Made by a program: the position numbers and the translations under genes. From NCBI GenBank assembly GCA_036873135.1, contig JAPTYO010000004.1, forward strand, positions 1,174,322-1,238,321: a stretch of DNA of 64,000 nt, given 5' to 3'. Within the stretch, counting starts at the first letter, position 1, and each line of letters starts with the position of its first letter. This document shows positions 1 to 11,779 of the stretch, in pieces. The notes beneath the pieces are model-generated. The model made no database searches. It was not told the origin of the DNA and saw nothing but the letters and a program-made list of their open reading frames with translations. Origin of the DNA: Clarkia xantiana subsp. parviflora (lineage: Eukaryota; Streptophyta; Magnoliopsida; Myrtales; Onagraceae).

Positions 1-180
1 GCCGGCAATAATACTATAACTGGTCAGCAAATGTGGAAAGGACTTTTTATTTTATTTCGTAATATTCGCAGGTTGTCTAGGTTTGATTATTATTATTAGG
101 TTAAATTATCTTTTTATTAGCTTAATTTTTTTGGTATTTAGTGTATCAATAATTATAATCGTGATTATTTGATGATACAT

Positions 181-478
181 AACTCGATTCATCTAGTTAT
201 GGTCTCGTCTTGGTTAGTGCCCATACTAGACCTGATTACCTAGTATGGAAAACCATTTTTAGCACAAGCTCAGGTTAAGGCGATTCATCTAACTCGGCCA
301 ATAGAGTTATCTAACTCGGCCAATAGAGTTAATACCGATCTAGAGTTTTGATTGATCAATGTGAGCTAGGAGGCACGGTATGGCTCAAGCTAGCGCAAGA
401 CATGATCTCCCATACTATGGGATCATGTCTAGTATGGGCTTGGACAAATATAAGCTCCATAACTAGTTAAATCAAGTT
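181..478. repeat. Foldback (long inverted repeat) element
   Basis: The first 70 bases and the last 70 bases are imperfect reverse complements: the left arm contains ATCTAGTTATGG then CCCATACTAGAC, the right arm GTCTAGTATGGG then CCATAACTAG. The centre holds two tandem 22-bp copies containing AACTCGGCCAATAGAGTT (289-310 and 311-332). It looks like a MITE-type foldback element. I could not fix a target duplication. Confidence 0.55.
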
Positions 479-972
479 ACGCGTCATTGAATAATCACAC
501 TTTAGACGGTTGAAATGCTTAAAAAATGGTTGGGTTACTAAAAAGCACTACAAGTATAATTTTTCTTTATTATTATCATATTAACGGCCACAAATTTAGG
601 TTGAGATTCTCAATTTCGAACTATCAAAAAACCACAACTGAATCATTATATGATGTTGAATCATTATAATCGGATTCAAACTTTATGAATATAAAAATCT
701 TCACATTCAACACTTTTTTCAATTACAAACTGACCCAATACGTGCCGAGAATGAAGACAACCAAGCAAATGTCATAAAATTAAACCCTATCTATCATCAC
801 CTTTGCAAAGGCAGCATCCCAGAAACCCTAATTAAAGCAACCTAAATGAATAAAGCAATAATTGTATCATGAAAATGGAAGCAGCGTTTCTAAATCGAAA
901 GAAAGTAAACCGACGGATTCGTCGAAAACGCGTAAATTATTGGGGCAGGCATAATAAGACTACGTACACTAG

Positions 973-1104
973 CTACCCCCTGATGTTCTTCACCTTATAC
1001 CAGCCCTTCTTGCAAGAATCACCCACAATCTTGACACCTTTCTTCACCATCACCTTCAGCTTCTCTGCTCTCTCCTTTACCATCAACTTGTCGAAGCCTG
1101 CCAT
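973..1104 (-). CDS. Candidate small basic peptide (43 aa)
   Basis: A complete 43-codon reading frame on the minus strand, too short for a normal ORF cut-off. It starts MAGFDKLMVKERAEK, contains VKKGVKIVGDSCKKGW and ends VKNIRG before a TAG. It is lysine-rich and helix-prone with one cysteine and one tryptophan, and has no signal peptide or membrane segment. A TATA-like run (about 1150-1167) lies about 50-60 bp upstream of the ATG, which would give a short leader. The amino-acid pattern looks like a real plant micropeptide rather than chance, but I do not recognise a named family and assign no function. A caveat is a good splice-donor match (AAAGGTAAGT) just upstream of the ATG, so this could be the second part of a spliced transcript. 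The plus-strand frame over the same bases is probably its shadow. Confidence 0.5.
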   Translation of the reverse strand: MAGFDKLMVKERAEKLKVMVKKGVKIVGDSCKKGWYKVKNIRG

Positions 1105-1314
1105 ATCTTACTTACCTTTGAGATCCAGATATATCTGAATTTGCTTTGTGGAATATATATATATATAGGCCGCATCGTTTAATTACTGGGGGTCACGTTT
1201 CCATCGAGTATATGACAACGTTCCCACGTTTGCAGCGGTGTCGTAATATTGTGTTGGTTGTTGGTTTCATAATGAGCGGAGTAGTAGTAGTTAGTTACAA
1301 CGTGATATGAAAAC

Positions 1315-1560
1315 GGACCTTTCTACAATGCTCTTGGAGCACCATACTTTTGCCACTAATTTTTTTATTTTTCTATTGTCCTAAAGGTTAACCCCATAGA
1401 GAAATTGATATTATTAATAGTATGATACACATCTTAGGTGTAGTTAAAAAAATTCATACTTTTTCATACTTTTAAAGTTTTAGTTATGTTACAATTAAGT
1501 CCATCATAATATTAAAAAAACCAAAAGCATGGTGCTTCCAAAGCATAGTAGAAAAATCCT
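1315..1560. mobile_element. MITE, GGACCTTTCTAC family, copy 1
   Basis: About 246 bp with imperfect terminal inverted repeats: TTTCTACAATGCTCTTGGAG at the left and the complement of a similar string (CAAAGCATAGTAGAAA) at the right. A near-identical copy lies at 63741-63990. It has no coding capacity. The target duplication is not clear. Confidence 0.6.
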
Positions 1561-1969
1561 ATCAAAACTGACAAATGTGTCTTTATGTAGATATATAGTG
1601 GGATGAGTATGAATCGCCACTACTAAATGTTGACAAGGTGTAAATTATTGCCATTTTGATCCCTAATGTTCGGTCGTTTTACTTTCCCCCCCCTCTAATA
1701 ATGTATTTCTTTTGATTTTTTGCCTATTTATTTAACTATAGAATCAATTTAATCACGCCTTGTACGGGATTAAAAAAACTTTTATATACAATGACTAAAC
1801 TTTGTGCAAAAATTCGTTTTAGGACATGATCAGATCAATCATAATAAAATTATTAAAATAGTACACGTAAATTAAAAAGAAATAATATATCATATCTTAT
1901 TTAAAAATCTTAATATTTAACTTTTAATTATGATAATTAAGAATATATAATATTATACATATTGATAAA

Positions 1970-2499
1970 GGGTTAAAATCTAAAAACAATCACACATTTC
2001 ACCCATGTTGAAATTTAGGTCTCAGGATTAAAATGTTATTATGAACAGTCTCATGTTTCATTTTGTTGAAATTTGGTGTCTCCGCGCGTATTTATCTCTC
2101 ATTTCAATCATTTCCATCGACTCACTCACTCATTCATAATCCATCACTCTTTACTTTTCATAAAGTCACCAAATTTCCTCCCAAATTTGAGCATACAAAA
2201 GAAAGGGTTTCCAACAGAGTAGTGTGGAACGATTTCCAGCAACAACATAGCAGAATTTACTGGCGCGGATATAGCCAACTTCTCAGGTGACAGTCTCGAC
2301 AAGATAACGGGAATGAAGCGTGTATGAGAGATCAAGTTTGATACTCGGTTTTGTCGGGATTGATTTTCTAAAGTAATCATAACGAGACACCGTAAAACAA
2401 CCAACATGAAACCTGAAACTGTCTATATTAACATTTTAATCATGATATACCAAATTTTAACATGAATGAAATTTGATACTGATTTTAGGTTCTTAACCC
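1970..2499. mobile_element. Mutator-like MITE, long variant, copy 1
   Basis: It begins GGGTTAAAATCTAAAAACAA and ends TTTTAGGTTCTTAACCC, the same terminal pattern as the shorter MITEs found in introns further along. The interior (about 2200-2370) matches the interior of the interrupted element near 62190-62940, in opposite orientation. The flanking 9-mers ATTGATAAA and TTAAATAAA agree at only 6 of 9 positions, so the insertion is old or the ends are slightly off. Short ORFs here are not genes. Confidence 0.55.
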
Positions 2500-2794
2500 T
2501 TAAATAAATATAAATAAATATATTTTTAGATATGAAAGTTCTAAAATATTATTTAACACTGGCAAAATAAAAAAACAATTTTTTTAACATTATGGATTAA
2601 TCTGCATTTTAAAGGTCAGAATCATCGAACACTACTATACGGAGTTCCAGAATTATTGTTAATCTTCTACGAACTTCAAAAGAGGAGGTTGTTCTTATTT
2701 CTCGATAAAAAGAATAATAATCTGCCAAAAATTACGAAAACAAGTTCGATCCAAGAATTTAGTTAAGAAACTGCATCAAACTTTCTCTAGCTAA

Positions 2795-5132
2795 TCACTT
2801 AGCAGCAGCAGCAGCAGCAGCAGCTGGTTCACCAGCTTTCTCTCCCTCAGCCACAACCGAGCCGCCGCCCGAAGCTGCTACTGTCTGAGCCGAAGCACCA
2901 TCAGCCGGAGCTGCAACGGCATTGCTATTGCTTCCATCTCCAGCGCTTTTCGGGTTCTTATTATTATCATCTTTACCCTTTTCGGCTTCTTTATCCTTCT
3001 TCTCTTGATCTTTACCATCTTCCTTCTTCTTATCTCCATCTTTCCCATCATCCTTGGGTTTAGGCATCATATGGGGAGGAGGGTGTTGTTTCAGCTTCAG
3101 AAGTACTTGCCTCATCCTCACTAGATCGGTCGGTTTCCCGGGTTTCGGGCCTTGAACGACGATCACAGACGGTTTCTTATCGGGATCTTTCTTTCCTCTT
3201 TTCTCAATGTTTGGAACTTCGCGAGGAATGAGCTCCGCTATTGCCTTCCAGTAGTGTTGGTCTGCTTCTTTGTGGAACTTCTCTTGGTTGATCAAGAACA
3301 GCTGCCAACACAGAAAAATCGAATTGAATAAATAACCGACACGGGCCTTAGGAATCACAGAACGTGATTTAAGACATGGATTCTTGTTAAAGTTTCGATT
3401 CTTTTACATTCCAATTTATGTTTAGTTTTGGTTTTTCACGTAAAAGATTCGGTTTTTGCATTTTCTTGAGCTTAAAGCTTTGATTTTTCACTCACACATT
3501 TCAGTTATGCAGCAAAACTACCTAAAAGTTTTGATTTTTTCTGATTAAAGTTTTGGTTTTTCACTCATAAATTTATATTATGCAATAATAAGACTACCTC
3601 AATGTTTCGCTTTGATTTTTCACTCAAACATGTCAATTCTGCAGTAAGACCATCTAAAGGTTCGATTTTTTTGGGTTAAAGCTTTGATTTTTCACTCAAA
3701 CATGTCAATTCTGCAGTAAGACCACCTAAAGGTTCGAACTTTTTGGGTTAAAGCTTTGATTTTTCACTCAAACATGTCAATTCTGCAGTAAGACCACCTA
3801 AAGGTTTCGACTTTTTCGGGTTGAAGCTTTGATTTTTCACTAGAGCATGTCAATTCTGCAGTATATAGTTTCGATGTTTTCAGTGTTTTATATTTACCTT
3901 CTCTCTTTCTCTGTTGTTAGCCATGTTGGTCTCACAGTTCTGCTTCCTTTTCTCATAGAAAGCTCTCTTGTACTCTTCGGCTTCGTTGATGATCTGATTC
4001 CGCATCTCCTTCTCCCTTTTCTCCTTTTCCTCGAGGTGAATTGCATTTTGACTGCACAAGTAAATAAATAATTAACACCAAAGCAAATGAATGGTCGCTC
4101 AAACCACAAAATTTACCAACATCAAGAACAATCCATCTAAAACCCTTCTACCCCGAGTCGAACATCAAGAAATGTATCGAAACCACTCAAAAAGAAGAAA
4201 TACTTACTGAAATTACTGTATACAACATTATCTTTCTGATTTCATGGCAGCAGAACTAAAGCCAATTCCTCAAACAATGTAATTCCTTTGCCAAGCCAAC
4301 ACAAATATTATTTTAGCTTTCTTTTTTATTTAAAGAAGGTGATTTTAAAAAAAAATAAAAAATCCAGCGAGGTGGTCCTATAAGTTTTTATTAAAAGGAC
4401 AACTTCTCTAAATGCTTATTCCACAGCTAGATTCAACACCACTTGTAACGGGTCCATGCTTATTCCACAGCTATATTCATCACCACTTGTAACAGGTCGA
4501 ACTGTAAGGGTAAAATGCAGATCATAAATATTTTTCCATTTCTGGATCTAAGTGGGTTTAAACCTGACATCTTGGTTACGGGGTGGGTGACATTATGAAC
4601 CACTACACCACATGAAGAAGCTGATCTTAAAACATACAAATGCAGATTCTAACTACAGATCACAGTGTAATGCAGCTCAATTCAAACAGATAAATGGCAA
4701 GGGAACTACAGCAATTGACACTTCAATGAGAGCTCAGATTTGATGAATTGCACTTATTGGACTTTTGCAGGGGGTGAATATAATTCGAATCAATTGGCAG
4801 GAAATTCAGTGAACGAACCGCCTCCACTCGCGAAAGGCGGCGCCTTCCTCCGGCAGCATCTCCGTCGGCGGTGGAAGCGCAGGCCCATCGGACAAGAAAA
4901 CGCCGTCGTTCTCCTCCTCGTAAGTTTTCCCATTCCCCTGCTCGAACGGGGACGAGAATTCGGGATTCGGTGTCCCGAACCCATAAACGTCAGCGGACTG
5001 CTCCGGCAAGCCATCTCCACCGCTGGCGTCGTTCTCGGCGGTTGCAAGCGGCGGAGCATCGGCCGGGAAGTCGTAGCTGGCCCCCATGAAGACGGGGTCG
5101 TCCTCGTTGTTGGTTGCGTCGAACGAGGCCAT
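2795..5132 (-). CDS. Clathrin light chain
   Basis: Clathrin light chain, the regulatory subunit bound to the heavy chain in coated vesicles at the plasma membrane and trans-Golgi. Three coding exons: 5132-4819, 4051-3898 and 3301-2795 (975 bp, 324 aa). All junctions are GT-AG and in frame. I start at [12 protein letters not shown], the usual MxxFD beginning; an in-frame ATG 69 bases upstream (5201) exists but the extension is not family-like. Residues 1-100 are acidic and disordered. The conserved block starts at [20 protein letters not shown] (about residue 101) and runs through the heavy-chain-binding coiled coil ([30 protein letters not shown]) to [10 protein letters not shown] and [12 protein letters not shown]. 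The tail is a Lys/Asp-rich stretch ending in a run of about nine alanines encoded by a GCT/GCA/GCC-type repeat. Length is within the plant family range (about 258-338). Confidence 0.95.
3430..3897. repeat. About 72-bp minisatellite in clathrin light chain intron 2
   Basis: About five to six tandem units, each containing TTTGATTTTTCACTCAAACA then TCAATTCTGCAGTAAGACCA. The units starting near 3609, 3680, 3752 and 3824 are almost identical; the units before 3600 are more diverged. The array fills most of the intron between the second and third coding exons. Confidence 0.85.
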
Positions 5133-5299
5133 TTCTGAGGTGGGTGTTGTGGATTTGTCTCTATCAGGATGGAAAGGTGCTAACTTTCTTGCTTTACGCA
5201 CACTCCTCCGTCGATCTGTGTGTCTGGAAATTGAAGGAAGGTCGCTGAGTTCGGATCGAGGAGTTGGGTAAAGAAAATCTCCAGTTTGAACGTGTCGAG

Positions 5300-7040
5300 T
5301 ATATATTCATTCAACGGAAAGGGTTGATTTTGATTTTGGAGACGCATGTTTCATTTGGTTGACACGTGCTCGTAGTTAATTAATACTCAAACTTTGATTA
5401 TTTTTTTAATAATTAATTACCGAATCAAATTGCTAATTCGTTATAAATTTCGTAAATTAGATAGAAAATAAACATGAATTCATAAGTCATAACCCAAAAC
5501 CAAACTATATAAAAATAAAAATAGCACTTTCAACAATTAAAACCACCGTTGCCAAGTGGCTAAATCTTCAATTCAGTTTATTATATCATATTATTATATA
5601 TGGTATAGAAAGAACAATACTAATAATAAAAATAAAATTTGGCACAAAAATAATTAAAACAATCCTATAAAAATGATATTTTTATTTATAATATTAATGG
5701 TTAAGAACCTAAATACAATTCAATATATATATATGCTATTTTTACAATTTAGACAATGAAATTTAATACAAAAAGTGCAATATAGTCTATATTTCAAACT
5801 GCTTTTTAAGTTAAATTAACTCTTATTATTATTATTATTATTATTATTACAACATAATTTAAGTTAAAATCACGCTAAAATTTAAGTCAAAATTACCCAA
5901 ATATGTGAAAATCAACATATTTTATATTTTAGATACCGAATAGAAAAAAAAAAATAACGAAATACCAAATTGAAATAACGAAATACCAAATTCAAGAGGG
6001 ATATTTTAGCTCCACTCATTAGTCCAACATCTGCACAAAAATCATATATAACCTAGGCCGACAATTTCTTACTCGATATAATAACACGACACAAAAACAA
6101 AATTTGTATTTATTCAAGTATCTATAACAGGATAATATATAGCATTATGTAATTTTCTATGTTGTATTCGTTTTTAAGTAGGACAACACTACACTACATA
6201 CACGAGGTTTTCTAAATTTCAGTATTGGTATTGTATTAGTTTAGTTTTATCTTAGGTTTAATTTGGATTAATCTTGATTTTTCGGTTGTGTTTAAATTTA
6301 TATTGATTTGACAGTTTATAAGGTATATGGTTACGGTTAAAAAATATGGATATACTAGTAAAACCAAACCAAGCTAAAAATCAGTGGTATTTTCGGGGCA
6401 CTCGGAGAATCTGTACCCATTAATACACATATTTGAGCCCATTATATGCATAAGATGGCCCCAAAGCATAGATGAGACCTAAATAATATTATCATTGAAT
6501 AATCTAGAAGAATAATACATCATAAGTTTATGGTTTAGTTAATTATGTTGCCACGTGTGTCAGAATTGTTACTTTTAAATGGTTACCCATACGTTTAGAA
6601 AGTATCTGAATAGTTTAAACTTGTTTTTTTTTATCATGTATGTTTAAACAAATGTGATTATTACCTCCAATTAATTCAAGTGTTATTTACCGTGTTATTT
6701 GTATTTATCAAGTTTTTCATTTTTTAAATTTTTTTCCCTCAATTCAGACATTAATGATTTCGATTGAACACAACATAAGCTCTGTGGCATTTATGGGTTC
6801 AATGGAACCTTGCAAAATTGTTGCTAGGTTCAATGGAACTAAGCAGCAACTGTGTTCGAATTCGAACCCGATTTTCGTTTTTTTGAAAAATAAAAGTAGC
6901 AAAATTTGAAGTTTTTTGTGTGAAAATTTTGACGAAGAACATGGTGAAAAATAACATAGAGCAACTAGGAGATAATTATGTCGGATTTACAGTCGAACAA
7001 CAAAATTATGCAATATTTGAGATATTATTAAACTTCTTTA
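5300..7040. other. AT-rich intergenic DNA, no gene seen
   Basis: Between the clathrin light chain leader and the next MITE. It holds an (ATT)n microsatellite near 5826-5850 and low-complexity A/T runs. No convincing coding frame on either strand. Confidence 0.6.
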
Positions 7041-7049
7041 TTCATTTTA

Positions 7050-7591
7050 AGGTTAATAATTAAATTGCTATATGAACTTTGATCAGTTTATAATCGCTAC
7101 TAGAACTTTATTTTATTTTTAAATTGGCAATTTGAAATTTCAATTTATGAGCAAATTGCTAACTCTGTTCAATTTTCGTCAAATTGGACAGAAAACGAGT
7201 ATATTTTTTTGCCACAAGAGACTTTTTATGTGTATCCAAGATGAATTCAAATATTAATGAATTTATTTCAACATAATACTTTTAATTGGATGCTCAGTTG
7301 GACTTCCGCACTATTTGAACGGTGTATTTCAATTGAGTATCAAATTGAATGTATTTTGTTACAATTTTTTCAATTTATATATTAATAATTTATGTTGGGC
7401 ACACATGTCAAGACTCAATGTAGAGGAAACACACACATTTCTTTCAAATTTAATGAAAATTAAAACAGAAGTAACAAGCTGTGTACAGAAATTGAAAACT
7501 CAAGTAACCAATTTTAAAAAATGAAAGTTCAATTTTCAAGTAATAACTTGTATTTTAATGATAGTTTAAGTAGGAGTTTAGTTATTAACCC
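7050..7591. mobile_element. Mutator-like MITE with 9-bp target duplication
   Basis: The left end reads AGGTTAATAATTAAATTGC and the right end TTTAGTTATTAACCC, its imperfect complement. It is flanked by TTCATTTTA (7041-7049) and TTCATTCTA (7592-7600), a 9-bp target duplication with one mismatch. A 9-bp duplication is typical of Mutator-like elements. It carries no gene; the short ORF inside is spurious. Confidence 0.7.
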
Positions 7592-7882
7592 TTCATTCTA
7601 TATTATTTAACCTTGAAAATTCTATTTTATTTACAGAAAATTATAATAATAATTTAAAAACATTGCTTGAAAGGACATTGCAATATTGTAGGAATATCAG
7701 TTCCTCTTCCTCATCATCAGCTCCGACCATAATCACTTTGTGCCGTCACAACCAAGAAACGTGCAAATAAGTTTTTCTGGACGGCGTTTTTGGGCCCCAC
7801 CTGTCTTATTCATCCTCCTCTCTCTTGCAAAACGTCAACTGCCCCGGTCCAACCCCTTTCTCTGCAGTTACCTTATCTACTA

Positions 7883-10800
7883 TCTACTATATTATATTAA
7901 TTCGGCATCGGAAACCTTTTAATTGACACGTGGACAGTCCACGCAGTCACTATTTCCTAATTTAATCAGAATTTAATAGGGGTTCTCTAAATTTAGATAC
8001 AAAATATTGATTGATTGAAAATTAAGAAGTGTTTTTATCTCCTATTTTGGTCTCTACACAATTTAAAGAAACAAATCAATTAAAAGTTTCCTTTTAAATA
8101 ATAAATCTATACAGTTGGGTTCCGGAAGACCATTGCCAGCCACGTAAGCAGTTTATATGGGGAATAAAAGCATATAAATTTATACTATAAATATTATATA
8201 TTAAAATACTATATATTTATATTTTATACATAATAAATCAGAATACAAAAACGGCACCATAAAATAGGATAAGGAAATATATATGTAGAATATAGGAAAA
8301 TAATTCCATCCAAGAAACATCCTCGACTAGCGATACATACCCATGTTCTATGCACATGTCTTATTACCGATGGCCGGGACTATAGAGTACATGTAAGCCT
8401 ACTATTATTATTTTCTTATGTTTATATTCATATTGATTTGGTTAGCCGGACTGATGATAAATCCTAAATCGAATCTCATTATTTACGGCTTCATTATCCA
8501 GCTCAGGAGCTTGAATGATCACATGCCTTTTCCAGAAATATTCATTGGTGATTTTTACATAATGATTTTATTAAATCTTTCTCGGGTAATGATTTAGGAG
8601 TTCAATTTAACCATATCGTTCAAAGAAGAGTTGTTTCAAGAATTTGATTATGATAGTCATATGAATTACCTTAGGGTTTCACAAGCCACAAAGGAAGGGA
8701 AGAAGTATGTGATGTCAAATGCTCATCGCCAGCTGGTATATTAGTACATATCAAATGTATATTTCTTGCGTTTCAGGTTGCAAACATCCTCGACTCATGA
8801 TGATCTCGAATGAGTTGGTACGCAAAATTGAAATGCTCATTCGGGATGGATAAGAGAAGCCATAATCGACGGCTGGATGCATCATGTTTGTGATATACGG
8901 ACCATGTATTCTACTGGATGTACTACAAACGATTACTAATCTTGATGATGAATCCGACCAACAACAGCTATTAATGATAATCTCAGCTCACAGTTCCGTT
9001 CTACAATTATATTAAGTTTATGAATGATCTAACCAATCTCTTGCATTTTTTCGGTGATGATTTAAGAACCTTATCCATCTACTATCATAATGGTACGTAA
9101 AGCTAATACATGTCATTCAACGCCATACTTTAATTTGAAATCTGGAGGTTCATACTAAATTTACAAGTCTCTGTTCATTTGTAGGTTACAATGAATAATC
9201 ATACATTGTATATGACTTGAAATAGGTCGTTATTCGGTGCAACTTTAAAGGTATCTATATTTTGATCCAAGTCTCAAATTCTAGCCTTTTTATTTATTAG
9301 TATATAAAATATCATGTTAATGTGTCAGATGAGAGCATCAACATTGATCTAACTCTCCGGCATCGGTGGTCATCCTTCTTCCGCTTGGTCGTTATATGGC
9401 TATGAAATCTACGGGTACGAGGAATAACAAGAATTTCAAACTCCAACCACACGGAGGAGAACAAGACACGTAAATCTCGAGTGCCTACATCATAGTTTCC
9501 TTTTAAATAGTAAATCTATACAGTTTGGTTCCGGAAGACCGTAGACCGCCACGTCAGCGATACATATATAGAATAGTAAACAATTGTAAAAATAAAAATA
9601 CGGCCTACTCTTCTAAATTACTTCTTAATTTTGGCAACAACAAAAAAACGACATTCATTAATTTTGGCAAAAAATAAAAAACGGCCTTCATTAATTTATT
9701 ATTAAAATTAATGGTTCAATATATATAGCATATTTCTATTGTAATAAATAGTAGTATTATGTGTTTGTATCTCATGTGATTTTTGGAAATCTCTTGATAA
9801 TATATAATATAGTTTCCTATGTAAATACCTATACGTAGGCTATTTAGGAAAATAAGAGATCTGTCCATTCTTACTTCTAATGTTGGTTGATCATTTACCA
9901 AAAAGTACAAAATTACGGTAATTCTTCTAATTACTATATATATGTAAAACCTATCTATACCACCGTTCGTATTCTTTTATACATATATGCATGTCTTCTT
10001 TTTATTTGTTTGTTATTTATTATTTGTATGTATCGGTTGTGAACTATAGTAGATCCTAGCTAACCATATTGTACTACAAAGTCTCCAACCGAGCTATGCT
10101 CTTTCTGCGAAAGATGATCGTGAGGCTGTGAAGGTAGATCCTAATAACCACATCGTGTACGACATGTTGAAAGAAAAGTTTCATAAGGTTTAGTTAGAAA
10201 TTAGAAGATCATGGATAGACTTATAGTCGGGTTTTGGATGATAAAATAAACGTAGCTGAGAAACATTGCTATCGAGTCTCTTAGTTTTCTTTTAAATCAT
10301 CTTAATTGTCTTCTATTGTTGTCCATTGAGTTGTGATTTTGATTTTTTAGACTTGCATGTTTTTCACTTTGAGAAAACAATGACATGCATGTTCATAATT
10401 CTCTTCTTATTTTGATTGTTAGGTCAATCTTAGCTATCGGAGGATGGATCATAGTCATCGCAAATTTCGGAAATCAAATAAAATAGGCATGTTAATCATA
10501 ATTTAGTTCTATAGTCATTTTTTGTGTTGTTTGAACTTCTCGACATATTTTCTATATTCACTAGGTGTTTAATATTTTGTCTAGATATATATAATATTCG
10601 CTAAATTATTAGACTTATATATATATATATATATATATACTGACGGAAATGGGTGGACAAAACTATGGTAAAATTTATAAGGTACCAGAATCAGTTTATG
10701 CATTATGAATGAATTGGTGAGATGGTATATCTTTAAATCCCTGCGTTATATAATTTCGAAAGCTTCTTCCATTCCAAAGTTGTGATCTTGATGATGGGAT

Positions 10801-10963
10801 ATGTATTAGAGAAAACTGGATCAAGGAGTAATGGCTTTAGCTTTCAGATCCTAAAAATCTGTTTTTTTTTTTTTTTTAATGTTGTTGTGCTAAATTGTCT
10901 AAAAGTTTAGATTTTGATTATTTAGAATATTTCTCCCGCGCGGTGCGCGGGGTTAGTGACTAG
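7883..10963 (+). mobile_element. Inner Helitron (H1), nested in H2
   Basis: It starts TCTACTATATTATATTAA after an A and ends with the hairpin CCCGCGCGGTGCGCGGG (10935-10951), a short spacer and CTAG (10960-10963) followed by T. The insertion point is the A/T step after the seventh base of the outer Helitron. It is about 3.08 kb and non-autonomous. The TTCCGGAAGACC subterminal block occurs twice (about 8125 and 9530), suggesting internal duplication or a further nested copy. Coding-like pieces with splice-like edges occur around 8640-9110 and 10075-10190. A (TA)n run lies at 10617-10639. Confidence 0.8.
8640..9110 (+). pseudogene. Captured gene fragment in H1, unidentified
   Basis: Several short coding-like pieces are broken by stops, among them YLRVSQATKEGKKYVMSN, DVLQTITNLDDESDQQ (about 8920-8970) and HFFGDDLRTLSIYYHN followed by a GTACGT splice-donor-like sequence. 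The last two pieces are also found, reversed, in the third Helitron near 18880-19110. I infer a host gene fragment copied with its intron, and I do not recognise the gene. It is certainly not functional as it stands. Confidence 0.4.
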
Positions 10964-11779
10964 TATTATATTAATTCGGTACCGGAAGCCCTCTGACCGA
11001 CACGTGGACAGTCCACGCAGTCACCGTTTCCTAATTTAGTTGGAGTTTTATAAATATAGATACAAAATATTGAGTTATTGAAAATTAAGAAGTATTTTTA
11101 TCTCCTAATTTGGTCTTTACGCAATTTAAAGAAACAAATTAATTAAACGTTTCCTTTTAAATAGTAAATCTATACAGTTTGGTTCCGGAAGACCGTAGGC
11201 CGCCACGTAAGCAATATGAAAAATTAGAAAACCATTAAATTATAAATACAACGGATTATGAATATTAACATACGGTCACCAATATAAGAAACAATAAAAG
11301 TGTATTTAACAATATATATAAAACGTACAAACAATATATATATTGGGGAATCAAGTATATATTGTCCGTGTTATATAGGTTAATGACAATATACAATATA
11401 TATATATTTATTAATATATTAAAAGTACACGATTTTCTTTATCCCTAGCAGGTTTCTTCATCTTCATTGGCTTTCATGGTTAAAGGATATGTTGTATTGT
11501 TGTATTTATTTTTATTATAGCTCAATCTTTAACCGAAAGGTCTCTTTTTTTTTAGGTTTTCAAGTTTGGAGTAGATCAAAAGAAGAAGGATGATAAGTAC
11601 GAATGTAAGATGACCAATAAGAGCTTCATATTCCAATTTAGAAGTGAAACCAGCCTACCTGTCTGTCATGCACTACAATAAGGTGTATTCATGAGTTGCC
11701 CGGGAAGAACTTCTCTCGAGTCGGATATCGACAAGGTGATCCCATGCAACTATATTTTCTCTATAACTCGCACTCCTAG

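Noticed and set aside
2063..2407. ORFs on both strands at about 2.1-2.4 kb
   Set aside because: They lie inside a Mutator-like MITE, and the matching interior near 62.6 kb has stops in the same frames, so no working gene is likely. The shared core is reported as a finding.
4740..5271. Plus-strand and second minus-strand ORFs over the clathrin light chain first exon
   Set aside because: They are shadows. The chosen minus frame continues across two exact splice junctions into the conserved heavy-chain-binding region.
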